Part shown: positions 25,501 through 33,159 of the stretch, piece by piece
How the letters are laid out: each line of letters opens with the position of its first letter
How positions within the stretch are numbered: the first letter of the stretch is position 1
DNA from: a virus
DNA length: 41,857 bases
IMG/VR virus record: IMGVR_UViG_3300027747_001907
Coordinates: 1-41,857 of that record
Direction: 5' to 3' (one strand)
The notes under the pieces: model-generated
What the model was told of the DNA's origin: nothing
Seen by the model: the letters and a program-made list of their open reading frames with translations, nothing else
Database searches by the model: none
Position numbers and translations under genes: made by a program

Positions 25501-28012
25501 GAACACTATGGGCAGCACCAAGCTGTTCCGTCAGGCCGTGTTCAGCATTACTGCAGCAGACCAGCACGGCGCTGTTACCCAGATGGCGCTCAGCAATGGC
25601 CCGCCCGTGATGCACAAAGACGCCAAGGGTTACTACGAAGTCCGCAGTTCCATGAAGGACGACGCTGGCGCTGTGTTCGACGCAGTTCAGGACATCCCGG
25701 ATAGCTACGGCAACACCGAAGCCAAGATGGGTGTCGCCTCCATGTACATGATCGCTCAGCGTGCGATGAACAAGGGCTTGAAGAAGCTGGACTTGGGCGC
25801 TATGGGGGTGACCGAGCAGGAGCTGGCAGACGTGATGTCTGCGGTCAATGCTGACCCCAAGCTGCGAGCCGCGTTGGAAAACGCCCGTACCAAGTACAAC
25901 GCTTACAACCGAGGCATGATTGAGTGGTTGGCTTCCCCGCAGGTTGGCGCTATCTCTCAGGCGGATGCCAAGGCGTACTTGAAGGACGAGGACTACGTTC
26001 CCTACTACCGCGTTCGTGCAGACGGCGTAGCCGAGCTGGTGTTTGGCGGTGAGAAGACGATCACGATTGGTGACATCTCCCATCAGCCGTACCTCGCTGA
26101 ACTCAAGGGCGGCGAAGACAAGATCATGCCTCTGGACAAGTCGATCATGCGCAACACCATGCTGCTGGTCACCAAGGGCATGAACAACACGGCTATGAAG
26201 AACGTAGCCTACGCGATGCAAGCTGCAGGCCAAGGTCTCGGCCCCGTGGACAAGAACGGCAAGCCCACCAACCTGATGCCCATCCACGCTGGCAAAGGCC
26301 CCGCTGACGCTAGCGTTATCCGCTGGACGCAAGAACCTGACCCAAATCGTCCCGACGACAAAGGCGAGCGCTGGTTGCGCGTTCAGACCAACGACACGAT
26401 CTTTGGCGGCGTACCCGCCGAGCTGATTATCAAGTCGCTGGAGGGCGCGCACCTGACGCTGCCTGCGTTCCTGAAGTGGGGCGGTGTTGCTGGCGACCTG
26501 CTGCGCTCTGGCGTGACGCGCACTCCGATTTATCTGGCCAAGCAGTTGTTCCGTGACCCGTTTGCAGCCACGGCTACTTCCGGTTTGGACTACGGCCCAA
26601 TGACCGCTATTTTCAAGGCCAACAAAGAGTTCCTGAAGATTGCCACGGGCAAGAGCGAAGCCGGGGCCAAGATGATTGAAAAGGGCTTGATCCAAAGCGG
26701 TTTGTTCGAGGGCGACCCAGCAAACATGTCCAAGATCGCGCTGCAGTTAGCCAGCGGGAAGTCTCAGGGTGTGTTCGACAAGCTGTTCGCTAAGGCAGAC
26801 CAACTGGCGCTGCAGGCCGATGCTGCTACCCGTGCGCTGATCTACGACAACGCCATCAAGAACGGCCTGTCCGAAGTCGAGGCCAGCCACGCTGTGCGTG
26901 AGTCGATGAACTTCTCCAAGCGAGGTTTGTCGCCCACCGTGCAGTACGCCAGCCGCATGATACCTTTCTTTAACGCCCAGATTCAGGGTCTGAGCGTGCT
27001 GTTCAAGGCTGCGACCGGCAACATGCCTGCCAACGATGTGCTGAAGATCAAGCGCAAGTTTTTCAACAACGCCATGATGTTGACCGGCTTCGGCATCGCC
27101 TACGCGATGGCTATGGACGACGACGATTACTACAAAAACGCCAAGCCGAAAGATCGGTACAGCAACTTCTTCGTGCCCTTGCCGGGCGTGGATGAGCCGC
27201 TCAAGCTACCTATCCCGTACGAGTTCGGTTTCTTCTTCTCGGCAGGCGTGGCGGCAGTAGACGCGATCAAGGGCGAGGTGGACACACCGCAGCAGCTCCG
27301 CGCCATCAAGGACATGTTTGTTGGTGCTATCCCCGGCGCTAGCAACGATTTTGTGGTCCCTCAGATTATCAAGCCTATCGCAGAGGTGTACGCCAACAAG
27401 AACTTCTACTCAGGCAATCCGCTGGTCTCGGCGCGGTTGGAGAAGCTTGACCCCGAAGCGCAGTACAACGCCAACACCACTGAGTTTGCCAAGTTCATGG
27501 CCAAGATGGTGCCGGGCCTATCGCCAATCCAAATCGAGCACATCGTGTCCGGTTACTTGGGGCAGATTCCGCTGATGATTGCTGCTACCACGAACGATAT
27601 GTTCCGCGAAGGTAAGGCCGAACCCACACGCAAAATGTCTGACCTGCCGCTCATCGGCAGTTCGTTCCAGCGCAAGTACGGCGGTGAAGATGCGGATGTG
27701 GTGTACAAGTTGGCAACCGATGCGGCAGCGGCCAAGCGAACCTTCGATAACTACCGCAAGACCGGCAAGATCGAAGACGCCAAGGCATACCTGCAGGAAC
27801 ACCGCGCTGAGATCACGGTTGCTCCGATGGCGTTGCAGTACCAGAAGATCATGGGGGCTTTGCGTACGCAAGAAGAAATTATCAGGGGTTCCAACATGCC
27901 GCCTGACGCCAAGGCCAAGCGCATCGACGATCTGGACAAGCAGCGTCAGCTACAGTCCGAGCGCTACCTCAAGGCTATCAGGCGGGCGGAAGAGGCTTCC
28001 GGTAGAACATAA
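19535..28012 (+). CDS. giant polyvalent ejection protein with HExxGH zincin domain
   Basis: This encodes 2825 residues, the largest gene here. The N-terminus (LLPDGSSVTIRAGETPQSAYARAQ) is followed by an Ala/Gly hydrophobic stretch (about 120-180) that may cross membranes. Residues about 330-1700 are Gln/Ala/Glu/Lys-rich and largely coiled coil. A metallopeptidase-like domain follows: H1810-E-I-A-G-H1815, then E1861-E-V-L-A-E1866. The C-terminal 700 residues contain the block RTPIYLAKQLFRDPFAATATSG (about 2329-2350), like the large polyvalent-protein domain LPD38, and a late hydrophobic stretch near 2510. Phage polyvalent proteins are thought to be packaged and delivered with the DNA to act early in the host. 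The protease target is unknown. I see no RNA-polymerase motif. Confidence 0.75.
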   Translation: MAQSVLLPDGSSVTIRAGETPQSAYARAQQMYPEAFGAGTTPEEGPKSGFMPALKAGFSNLKGDVAALAGRTGLMALPEAEKYIAEQEAYQKKTYAPTAQGWTEAPLTKIGELAGGSIPYMAAPLVAGGALAAGAALAPEAALATGLGALTAEGGVGLSALGAGLSTAATAATSAGQFTGSNLSRQMQEGKKLGETDVTAAALAAIPQAALDTVSLHMIPGIGKMFEKVGVDLSEKAAKDLAKEGLKKTAADYLLSTGKTMGIEGLTEAGQQVFERMQAGLSITDPSARAEYFDNFLGGAVLGGILAPAGRYVERGQEQARFDKGAREKQAADRIAATQASEQAAAEEEAKKQTPEYAQQAQAAYLAAEQRKTELEAQLHRASKGNKLTEDQKQDNKETQQALAEHADVLKEANREFRKYRQFLPAEPAPTPAKIENTTQLQQPEMFGAPAAPKAPELDMFGKPVERAANTAEALANEQQRSLYGPDSRQAQLQQTFDMYDQTVGNRGVVDGRRVNAAETLPNQNDPRQQVRMLEQLVQQYQSQLGDASPQEIVALAPKYEQAKAALDQSRKAVEALPKPIEDQLAKLHQRLGVAKEKGDVTAAAKLSQSILNLQQQAVPTAQQSIELQPFKGTSQTAEQIEQEKAAALEAQRQKAQQDAKAESDAYVAQRIQERRTQRKLNEANAPAAAQPQRDEELRHRAEKETIDKLVATLPTGSTVTPGQIMLGLGGEKAHLRDLQTQLAIAKLTRNKALINSLNDQIADIKASQENAATNKPVERLPALGEGKLPESRAKEAEAEQHADRQSELLQAFVAQLQKLKLRPDTAKVAARLQDINKKREAAGKPAITLADQSSTLLDTARMAYLKSHLDEIESRRAAFGLPPMADWEIGEARARVMEGFNELQDRWGQAVPENAPAGKRQFGAPTAAVAALQDQMRTNIYQNVSSAAERMMKNTEGTMKEKTAQRSATPTFERDENGQLRQTGYARQTGPQPITPNLNLREQPKLAEDDKQNTLDMIDQVLNTLETRTTAKPTETVKPPAKVKSLSDIAQLLAEEKSGTTTAKTDASSVELLHQLRDALEKTSDKEFIALAREQVQRIMEGNLPDQFAVRELGDMIRAQEEGRQSATRPGATQEELQRTSAQPQRSLFPEGEPVTQRATPENFQKMLDSKNVQGMREALAQQKTDNQAALQAVKDSLQPAKTAAQQAEAALNKAKQKAAPLLASAEKERGEPEWYAPAARKVVELETALQSIPPRIALLTDIREKIANLDADQKNTLIRQVKQTLAIADKKPFERSQELLKLQEKYKKAKYYSTNPNPRLIKNISENLALVKENIDTTYSPKEITELLELQNALTDSSLLTKEIDRLTAAVRLAESTITKARADLNKLLEQHVADTTVRESLLAEANKATAKIEKLTKAFEEAKRQETTEQSKPVEEKPVSEATPMATWRAALQRGREGMDLPGTRVTQDVAELKQRVLGIRRKLGSFDAQLETLQDPNRKLAKGDKEKIADLKKKRSDAVVELDSVYENAPRVTTEIKEQGQLDLEKAFDEAQAAGYDLMARKRQEKAGELPPELPAAKKGSTVVDIRTGRVSESGVRNTPAARAKIAERALRQLAITRAELKALQDRMQYLRDNDKAKKGNRYTELFKELQAKEAALKETVAQKQAVVAEVTKSQKETNAAVASARKSVEEAQSGKDALALKEAEEQRQAEASGPVVFRTQTRTGAGLKEQQVARLADRITATWTTTPEIIVVATEKGLPAHIQEQARLDNMTGKIPGLYDTQTKKVYLVAENLHTGEDVALTIAHEIAGHFGLREMMGSSYKTEMNRIYDGSSNVRKEADAKMAANKRLSRETAVEEVLAELAEKGEPSTLRRIYNIIKHKLAQFFGLKRVTDQDVQQVVANARRYVQEGVGGMGGEAPVEGVNYRTADYKSEDALSKLAKRVVATPKTLRERAGTNIALQAEMQVADMRAGVIKALNNAVEDPNTMGSTKLFRQAVFSITAADQHGAVTQMALSNGPPVMHKDAKGYYEVRSSMKDDAGAVFDAVQDIPDSYGNTEAKMGVASMYMIAQRAMNKGLKKLDLGAMGVTEQELADVMSAVNADPKLRAALENARTKYNAYNRGMIEWLASPQVGAISQADAKAYLKDEDYVPYYRVRADGVAELVFGGEKTITIGDISHQPYLAELKGGEDKIMPLDKSIMRNTMLLVTKGMNNTAMKNVAYAMQAAGQGLGPVDKNGKPTNLMPIHAGKGPADASVIRWTQEPDPNRPDDKGERWLRVQTNDTIFGGVPAELIIKSLEGAHLTLPAFLKWGGVAGDLLRSGVTRTPIYLAKQLFRDPFAATATSGLDYGPMTAIFKANKEFLKIATGKSEAGAKMIEKGLIQSGLFEGDPANMSKIALQLASGKSQGVFDKLFAKADQLALQADAATRALIYDNAIKNGLSEVEASHAVRESMNFSKRGLSPTVQYASRMIPFFNAQIQGLSVLFKAATGNMPANDVLKIKRKFFNNAMMLTGFGIAYAMAMDDDDYYKNAKPKDRYSNFFVPLPGVDEPLKLPIPYEFGFFFSAGVAAVDAIKGEVDTPQQLRAIKDMFVGAIPGASNDFVVPQIIKPIAEVYANKNFYSGNPLVSARLEKLDPEAQYNANTTEFAKFMAKMVPGLSPIQIEHIVSGYLGQIPLMIAATTNDMFREGKAEPTRKMSDLPLIGSSFQRKYGGEDADVVYKLATDAAAAKRTFDNYRKTGKIEDAKAYLQEHRAEITVAPMALQYQKIMGALRTQEEIIRGSNMPPDAKAKRIDDLDKQRQLQSERYLKAIRRAEEASGRT

Positions 28013-28030
28013 CGCCCATGAGGCCACCAC

Positions 28031-28056
28031 GGATGCCCACCTTAGCGTGGGCATCC
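28031..28056 (+). terminator. perfect 10-bp hairpin after the giant gene
   Basis: GGATGCCCAC at 28031-28040 pairs perfectly with GTGGGCATCC at 28047-28056 around a 6-base loop (CTTAGC). It begins 19 bases after the stop of the virion block. No T run follows directly; the nearest is a TTTTTT about 22 bases further on. It may stop or stabilise the 3' end of the left transcript, possibly with Rho or by RNase processing. It is symmetric, so it could also act on the opposite strand. Confidence 0.6.
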
Positions 28057-28114
28057 AGTATGTGCAGGAAGACAGCTTTTTTAAGGCCCTCCTCCCGCAC
28101 TGCTTCGGTGTCTA

Positions 28115-28138
28115 GGCAGGGGACAAAAAACCCCTGCC
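28115..28138 (-). terminator. 8-bp hairpin after the primase-helicase gene
   Basis: GGCAGGGG at 28115-28122 pairs with CCCCTGCC at 28131-28138. It lies 12 bases beyond the stop of the right block as read on the minus strand. The loop is ACAAAAAA (UUUUUUGU on the minus strand), so the T run sits inside the loop rather than after the stem. It is the expected site for ending the leftward transcript, but it is not a textbook intrinsic terminator. Confidence 0.55.
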
Positions 28139-28149
28139 CGCGCTGCACC

Positions 28150-31101
28150 TTAGTCCACGGATAGTGAACCGTCAAACTCATTGTCTTCGCTCAACGGTCT
28201 GGTGATACGGATAGCTGTGACACGCATCTGGGGGCCGTTGGTCTTGGCCATCAAGTCCTTGCGCTGCACGTAAGTCACCTTCATCTGTGGGTGCACCTCC
28301 AACTGCTTCTTGAAGTCCGTGTAGCCAAAGCTCATGCTGGAGCAGAACGTGCGCAGCACCCGCTCTTCGATGTACATGTCCGAGCAACCGGGGGTCAGGC
28401 CGTTCTCAATGCGCCCGTGCACCGAGGATTTCGTAGTGGTCTTGTCGATCACCGCGCCATCGCCCATCTGCGCCAAGATACCTCCGGCAGCGCCGTAGTT
28501 GACGATCACGAAGTGGCCGTAGCCTTCCCGTACGAACGCGTTCAGGACATCCTCTGCGCTGCGCTTGTTGCTGTGCATAGCCTTACGCATCACCTCGATA
28601 CGCTTGCCAAACGCTGCAATGATCTCCGGCATGGGCAGATTGACGATGCCCGCGTTGTTGTCGCTGAACAGAATACCGGCAGCAACCGAAGCGCCGACAC
28701 CGGCCATCCAGAAGCGCTCATCGTTGGTCGCTCCGTAGGTAGCATACATCTGGCGAACTACATCGGGAACCATCGTGGCTATCTTGTCAAAGTTGTCCAC
28801 CAAGTACTGCGAAAAAATGTCTCCGGCCATGCCGTAGTTGTGCGCCAAGGACTTGATGATCTCAATCTCGTGCGGCTCCCAAACCAACTGAGTGTCCATG
28901 TCGAACTCAATGACGCGGCGAATCTCACCCTCCGATGCGTGCTTGCGGGTACCAAGCAGCGTATCCACCACGTAGGTGTTCGATGACATCAGCGCGTTCG
29001 ACATCCACGTTGAGTTGTTGATGCGCTCCTTGTTGGTGCCCGCCTCCATGCGCTCTTTGCCACGGCCTTCCGTCATATCCAGCAGGAACTCACTGAACCA
29101 ATCAGGAGCCGCCCGGTTCTTGCTGGTGATCTCATCTGTAATCAGGGGCAGGCTGTTGAGCATACCCAGACGCTGCTGCATGGCCACAGGAGATGAACTC
29201 TTGCCGATGCGGTAGTGCACAGGGTGCCCCCAGATGGACGCCGCGCCTTCCAGCGCCAGCGACTTGCCAGTGCCTGAGTACGTTGACGCGCAATGGAACG
29301 TCATGCCGTAGATGCCGGTGAACTTCATCAGCGGAGCGCCAGCGCCCACCAACATGATGGCCAACTGGTCGTACATTTTCTTCTGAATCAGCAGGTTCAT
29401 TACGTTGCGCCAGCCCTGCAGCGTACCGGTGGGTTTGGTGTTGTTGACGATGTTCTCCAGTCCGACCATAGGGATTTCTGTAGGCTTGGTCTTGGGCGCG
29501 TAAATCTTGCCCGCGTACACAAACGTGTTGTCCTTTTGCCAGCCGTAGCTTGCGGGTACCTTAACCGGTAATTTCTCAGTGCTCATTTTTTCTACACTCG
29601 CTCGTATGTAATCGTAAAAGTTCTTGTCGTTGCCGGAGCCAAACGCTGCCAACACGTTCTGTGTGGCGAGATACTTCACCGTCTCGTCTTTGCTTACGCA
29701 GCTTTTCTGCGGCAGCAGGATGTGTTGTGCGCCCTCGGGCCGCAGCGCCAGCATGTGGACAGTGTGCTCCCCAGCCGTATCAAGGATGTTGAGCGGGAAG
29801 ATGTCGTAGCTGACGAGCATGGTGAGCTTCTTGGACTCGGAGCCATCCTCGTTCTCTGTACGCTTCTCGATGTACACGCCGCCGTTGCGTCCATACGCAT
29901 AACCAAACGGTGCCTCGGGGCGCAGCGCTGTACGTACAGTATCCGTACCCGTAGGTTGAACCTCAACTTCTTTCGCTTCTGTAACGACTGCCGTATCACG
30001 CCCCAGCGCCAGCGGGTTTGTGATCTTTCCCCAGTGTACACACGTTGTACACACACCGGGGTTCTCCGAGTCAAACTTGGTGCACGGGTAAGGGCCTTTG
30101 ATCTCGGCCAGCTTGGAGTGCATTCGGTTCTCGTCGTAAGGATGCAACCCGCTCAACCATACGGCTGCGCGTTCACCATCCTCGCACTTCTGAGCAATGC
30201 TCAGCATGCCGCGCCACAGCGGCTCCATCCCATCGTCGCTGGCATTCGTGGCGTAGAACGCCAACTGATCGCAGCCATTACCCTTCTTGGTAGCCTTGTA
30301 GATGTTGCCGAACTTCGTGATGTTGTTAGCAAAGAGTTGCACGTTTGTCGTAGGCGCAGCCGTTGGCCGTTGGCCGGGTAGCATGAGGGCGGTGCTCGGC
30401 GCAGCTTTAACTTCGTAAGCGGTACCCGCCAAGTTGGCCTCAAGCAAACCGCGAATGTCATCGATGTCGAAGAAACCCCCGCTGTGCATGAACCGCACCC
30501 TAGTCTCGCCGCGCACGCGCTTGCCGCCTTTGACGCCGGTATTGATTGTTTCCGGCACACGGAGTACTCTGGCTGAATCGCCGGTAACAGTGGGGTCAAT
30601 ACCAAGCTTTTTCTGGACGCACAGGCGCTTGAACGCCTCGGCCACAGGTTTCCACTCAGCGATCTCCACAGCATCACGCAGCGGCCAGTATGCATGCACA
30701 CCGCCGCCAGACGCCACCATCCACGGGTCGCCCAACCCAGCCAGCCCAACCTCATTGCAGAAGTCAAGTATGGCTTGCGCCGCCATACGCGCTGATGGGT
30801 ATGCCTTGGGTTTGATCTTGCCGTTCTTGTCCGGCACGTCCTTGGGGTGGTTGCAGTCAATGTCGATAGCAATGCACTTTGCCATCTGGGTGTTGTCGGC
30901 TTGGCGGTTGTCCGCGTCCCCAAACGTACTCAGGCCAAAGTAAATATCAAGCTTCGATTTGTTCCAACGCGCTACCGCCGCCTGCGCTTCTTCCAGTGTG
31001 TCAACATAAACATGTTCCTTCTTCTTCGTCAGCTCTGCCACGCAGTAGCGCCCGTTGCCGGGCGGTGGCAAAACCGCCGCTAGAAAATCAAGCGGTTCCA
31101 T
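28150..31101 (-). CDS. AEP-type primase fused to a superfamily 3-like helicase
   Basis: This encodes 983 residues. The primase half has the archaeo-eukaryotic pattern: D80-I-D82 in CIAIDIDCNH, SGGGVH136AYWPL as the nucleotide-binding motif, and acidic D169/D175 in IDPTVTGDSARVLR. A probable zinc cluster (CTKFDSENPGVCTTC) follows near residue 345. The helicase half has Walker A SGTGKS (K613), Walker B LITDE (D656, E657) and an arginine-containing RRVIEFD block near 725, as in DUF927-type phage helicases. It would unwind DNA and lay primers for the polymerase at 36002. It is the last gene of the leftward block. Confidence 0.85.
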   Translation of the reverse strand: MEPLDFLAAVLPPPGNGRYCVAELTKKKEHVYVDTLEEAQAAVARWNKSKLDIYFGLSTFGDADNRQADNTQMAKCIAIDIDCNHPKDVPDKNGKIKPKAYPSARMAAQAILDFCNEVGLAGLGDPWMVASGGGVHAYWPLRDAVEIAEWKPVAEAFKRLCVQKKLGIDPTVTGDSARVLRVPETINTGVKGGKRVRGETRVRFMHSGGFFDIDDIRGLLEANLAGTAYEVKAAPSTALMLPGQRPTAAPTTNVQLFANNITKFGNIYKATKKGNGCDQLAFYATNASDDGMEPLWRGMLSIAQKCEDGERAAVWLSGLHPYDENRMHSKLAEIKGPYPCTKFDSENPGVCTTCVHWGKITNPLALGRDTAVVTEAKEVEVQPTGTDTVRTALRPEAPFGYAYGRNGGVYIEKRTENEDGSESKKLTMLVSYDIFPLNILDTAGEHTVHMLALRPEGAQHILLPQKSCVSKDETVKYLATQNVLAAFGSGNDKNFYDYIRASVEKMSTEKLPVKVPASYGWQKDNTFVYAGKIYAPKTKPTEIPMVGLENIVNNTKPTGTLQGWRNVMNLLIQKKMYDQLAIMLVGAGAPLMKFTGIYGMTFHCASTYSGTGKSLALEGAASIWGHPVHYRIGKSSSPVAMQQRLGMLNSLPLITDEITSKNRAAPDWFSEFLLDMTEGRGKERMEAGTNKERINNSTWMSNALMSSNTYVVDTLLGTRKHASEGEIRRVIEFDMDTQLVWEPHEIEIIKSLAHNYGMAGDIFSQYLVDNFDKIATMVPDVVRQMYATYGATNDERFWMAGVGASVAAGILFSDNNAGIVNLPMPEIIAAFGKRIEVMRKAMHSNKRSAEDVLNAFVREGYGHFVIVNYGAAGGILAQMGDGAVIDKTTTKSSVHGRIENGLTPGCSDMYIEERVLRTFCSSMSFGYTDFKKQLEVHPQMKVTYVQRKDLMAKTNGPQMRVTAIRITRPLSEDNEFDGSLSVD

Positions 31102-31114
31102 AGGTATCCTAGGT

Positions 31115-31273
31115 TTATTTTTTCTTGCCGTCTGCTATTTCGGCCAAACGCTTTACCAGTTCTTCCACCCAAGCTGTGGGCAGTTCTGCAGCCGCATATA
31201 GGGTCGCATAGTGAACCAGCTCTTTATTGGTGAGTGGGCGTGGGTTTACGGAGTCAAGTTGTACTCTTTGCAT
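31115..31273 (-). CDS. 52-residue helical protein
   Basis: This runs from ATG at 31273 to TAA at 31115-31117. The product is helical, with the pattern LTNKELVHYATLYAAAELPTAW followed by VEELVKRLAEIADGKKK. It overlaps the end of the regulator gene upstream by 28 bases and ends 13 bases before the primase start. Coding is supported by tight packing and an amphipathic helix pattern. The function is unknown, and a small protein partner of the primase-helicase is possible. Confidence 0.65.
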   Translation of the reverse strand: MQRVQLDSVNPRPLTNKELVHYATLYAAAELPTAWVEELVKRLAEIADGKKK

Positions 31274-31524
31274 ATTCTTCTCCAAGCTTCGTCCGCCGTC
31301 TTTGACGAGGACATTATTGTTAGTAATAGTTCAACACGGTTCTGGTAAGCAACAAAGATGTCCTTGCCCTCGAACCAGTTGTAGACGGTCTGTCGCGTGA
31401 CGCCAAGCGCATAGGCAATCTTAGTCACGGGGAAGTCCAAGTGAATGGCCCAACGCCCGAGCTTGTTGCCCATCGTCTTAGGTGCCGCTGCAACAGCGTC
31501 GATAATTTTTTTTGAGTAGGCCAT
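31246..31524 (-). CDS. small helix-turn-helix DNA-binding protein
   Basis: This encodes 92 residues from ATG 31524; an in-frame GTG at 31545 is an alternative, and neither has a clear Shine-Dalgarno. The segment PVTKIAYALGVTRQTVYNWFEGKD is a clear helix-turn-helix of the Cro/XRE or Mu-Ner type. The recognition helix TRQTVYNWFEG is at about residues 43-53. It would bind DNA as a transcription regulator, and its own upstream gap (31525-31664) is the natural target. Alternatively it could regulate the SSB-to-primase transcript. Confidence 0.75.
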   Translation of the reverse strand: MAYSKKIIDAVAAAPKTMGNKLGRWAIHLDFPVTKIAYALGVTRQTVYNWFEGKDIFVAYQNRVELLLTIMSSSKTADEAWRRICKEYNLTP

Positions 31525-31664
31525 AGTGATAAAGCACTGGGACACGCAGGGCAGGAAACGCAGTCATAGGTATGTGAGCGTTTATGGTAACGAGGAGGAA
31601 AAACACGAATAAACCCTCCCCGACCTGTGCAATGCGACCGCTGCCTGCGGCCCAGCGAAACTAA
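31525..31664 (-). promoter_or_regulatory. 140-base non-coding gap before the regulator gene
   Basis: This is the longest gap in the right block. It holds an imperfect inverted repeat (GGAGG near 31620 and CCTCC near 31593 on the minus strand) enclosing T-rich sequence, and a short GC hairpin near the end of the SSB gene. I found no convincing -35/-10 pair. It is a plausible site for a regulator-controlled promoter or a partial terminator after the SSB gene. Confidence 0.3.
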
Positions 31665-32678
31665 TTACTCGTCGTCCCAGTCAGACACGATATCTGCGAG
31701 GCTGGCCTTGGCTGCAGGAACTGCTGATGCCTTCGGTGCGGCTTTACGCACTTCGGGTTCGGGCGCTGTATCCTCTTCGTCTTCCTCGACCACAGGCGCG
31801 GGCGCTGGCTTGGTCTTCTTGGGTAACTTGGCTACGCGTGCTGGGGGGTCTGCTTCTTGCTCGTCTGTTTCTTCCTGAGCAACGTCTGTTTCTTTCTGTA
31901 CAACAGGGCGCTTGCCTGCGATAGCCAAAGGAGCTGCAGCGGCACCGTCCGTCTGAGCAGCGCCCATCACAACCGCCTTCTTAGCGTCGTCGCTGTCAGC
32001 CTGATCCTTGATGATGTCGTACTCGTCGTCAGTCAACCAGCGTGTGGGGGCGAAGTGCAGCTTGGGGGACTCCGACTTGGTGTCGAACTTCATGCGGGTC
32101 ACGATCTGCTCGGGATTGATCGGAGGGTTCTGCGCAGCTAGGTAGCGGGCGAAAGACTGCAAGGGGTGCTTGTCGCCTTCTGCCTTACCAAAAATGGACG
32201 TGGCAGGCAACACCATCTGCATGACGGAACCTTCCATGTCGTTGGCCAGCACCACAGCCAGACGCTGCTGGTAGCGGCAGGCGCGGCTATTACCAATACC
32301 CGAACCGGCTTGGTTCTGAGGGCAGCTCAGGCAAGTCTCGGACTGTTTGTTTTTGGCCGATGGGTCTGGGCGCTCGCCATCATTGGAAGAGCAGTCCGGT
32401 GCGGAAGCTGCAGCATCCTTGTCGTATGCGCCGGAGTAGTACTGACGGCCAACCTTCGGTGCAGCCTTAACGATGATAACGTCCAGATGGCGGTCTTCGA
32501 TTGCAGCAACTTCTTTGCCGTTGTCCATGAGGCGGAACACGCCGCCTTTGATCGAGATACGCTTGCCAGCAGAAGCGCCAGAACCACCGCCGGTCAGCGC
32601 CAGTGCGGTCTCAGACAAGACGTTGTTGCGTGCAAAAGCTGGGACTTTTGATGGGTTAAAAAGAGATACGTTGCTCAT
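31665..32678 (-). CDS. single-stranded DNA-binding-like protein with zinc knuckle and acidic tail
   Basis: This encodes 337 residues. The first 220 form the folded part, with a four-cysteine cluster (C96, C116, C119, C134) that could bind zinc, as in T4 gp32-type proteins. The region from about 240 is a disordered Pro/Ala/Glu/Lys linker. The protein ends in the acidic tip DIVSDWDDE, the hallmark of SSBs that recruit partners through an acidic tail. The genes beside it encode the primase-helicase and other helicases. It has a good start with GAGGAAA upstream. The assignment rests on layout and context, because no OB-fold motif can be shown by eye. Confidence 0.7.
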   Translation of the reverse strand: MSNVSLFNPSKVPAFARNNVLSETALALTGGGSGASAGKRISIKGGVFRLMDNGKEVAAIEDRHLDVIIVKAAPKVGRQYYSGAYDKDAAASAPDCSSNDGERPDPSAKNKQSETCLSCPQNQAGSGIGNSRACRYQQRLAVVLANDMEGSVMQMVLPATSIFGKAEGDKHPLQSFARYLAAQNPPINPEQIVTRMKFDTKSESPKLHFAPTRWLTDDEYDIIKDQADSDDAKKAVVMGAAQTDGAAAAPLAIAGKRPVVQKETDVAQEETDEQEADPPARVAKLPKKTKPAPAPVVEEDEEDTAPEPEVRKAAPKASAVPAAKASLADIVSDWDDE

Positions 32679-32685
32679 AATTTCC

Positions 32686-33090
32686 TCAGTTAGTAGGCTT
32701 GGTTACGCGGATTTCAAAATCCGAAAATTGGTTCAGGCCGGGGGGCACCGAACCGGGGTTCTCCGCCAAGTACTGCGCCATGTTGGTTTGGGCAATACGT
32801 TTCTCCAGCAGATCAACGGCATCGTTCTCAACAATAAAGCTTTTAAACGAGTCCCAGTCCTGCGTGGAGTAGCGGGTTTTCTGCACCATCGACACAGTGC
32901 CGAAGGTGGTGTTCACAGACTTGACGCCGAGCGCCTTCATCTGATCTTTCATAGCAAACTTTAGCGTGTCTTGCTTTGCTTTCAACGTCTCAACCTTGGT
33001 GTCATACTCCTTGGTCAGTTCGTCAATCTCAGCCTTAATCTTGCGGTAGACGCGGGCTAGTTTATCCATTGGTATCGTGTCTTCAGTCAC
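32686..33090 (-). CDS. conserved coiled-coil protein next to the SSB gene
   Basis: This encodes 134 residues, starting at GTG 33090 with AAGGAGA 6-8 bases upstream. An N-terminal coiled coil (ARVYRKIKAEIDELTKEYDTK...) is followed by a compact domain with GVKSVNTTFGTVSMVQKTRYS, DWDSFKSFIVENDAVDLLEKR and NPGSVPPGLNQFSDFEIRV. I know this family as a frequent SSB neighbour in phages with no assigned function. It resembles Gam-like proteins only in its coiled coil. The sequence ends 7 bases before the SSB gene. Confidence 0.7.
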   Translation of the reverse strand: MTEDTIPMDKLARVYRKIKAEIDELTKEYDTKVETLKAKQDTLKFAMKDQMKALGVKSVNTTFGTVSMVQKTRYSTQDWDSFKSFIVENDAVDLLEKRIAQTNMAQYLAENPGSVPPGLNQFSDFEIRVTKPTN

Positions 33091-33159
33091 TTTGCTTTCT
33101 CCTTTTTGTGTCTATCGTTTGACAAGTGTAGCGTACTTTTTTGCAGTTTTGCTCCTTTC

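Noticed and set aside
24821-26695. Long minus-strand open frame of 624 codons
   Set aside because: It lies wholly inside the giant virion gene on the other strand. The sense frame has continuous coding character and known domains, and the antisense product shows no motif.
19535-28012. Giant protein as an N4-type virion RNA polymerase
   Set aside because: The size and position invited the idea, but I found no polymerase motifs. The recognisable parts are a zincin-like domain and an LPD38-like region.
33119-33124. TTGACA consensus -35 on the + strand
   Set aside because: No -10 follows at the right distance and no + strand gene lies downstream; it is probably chance.
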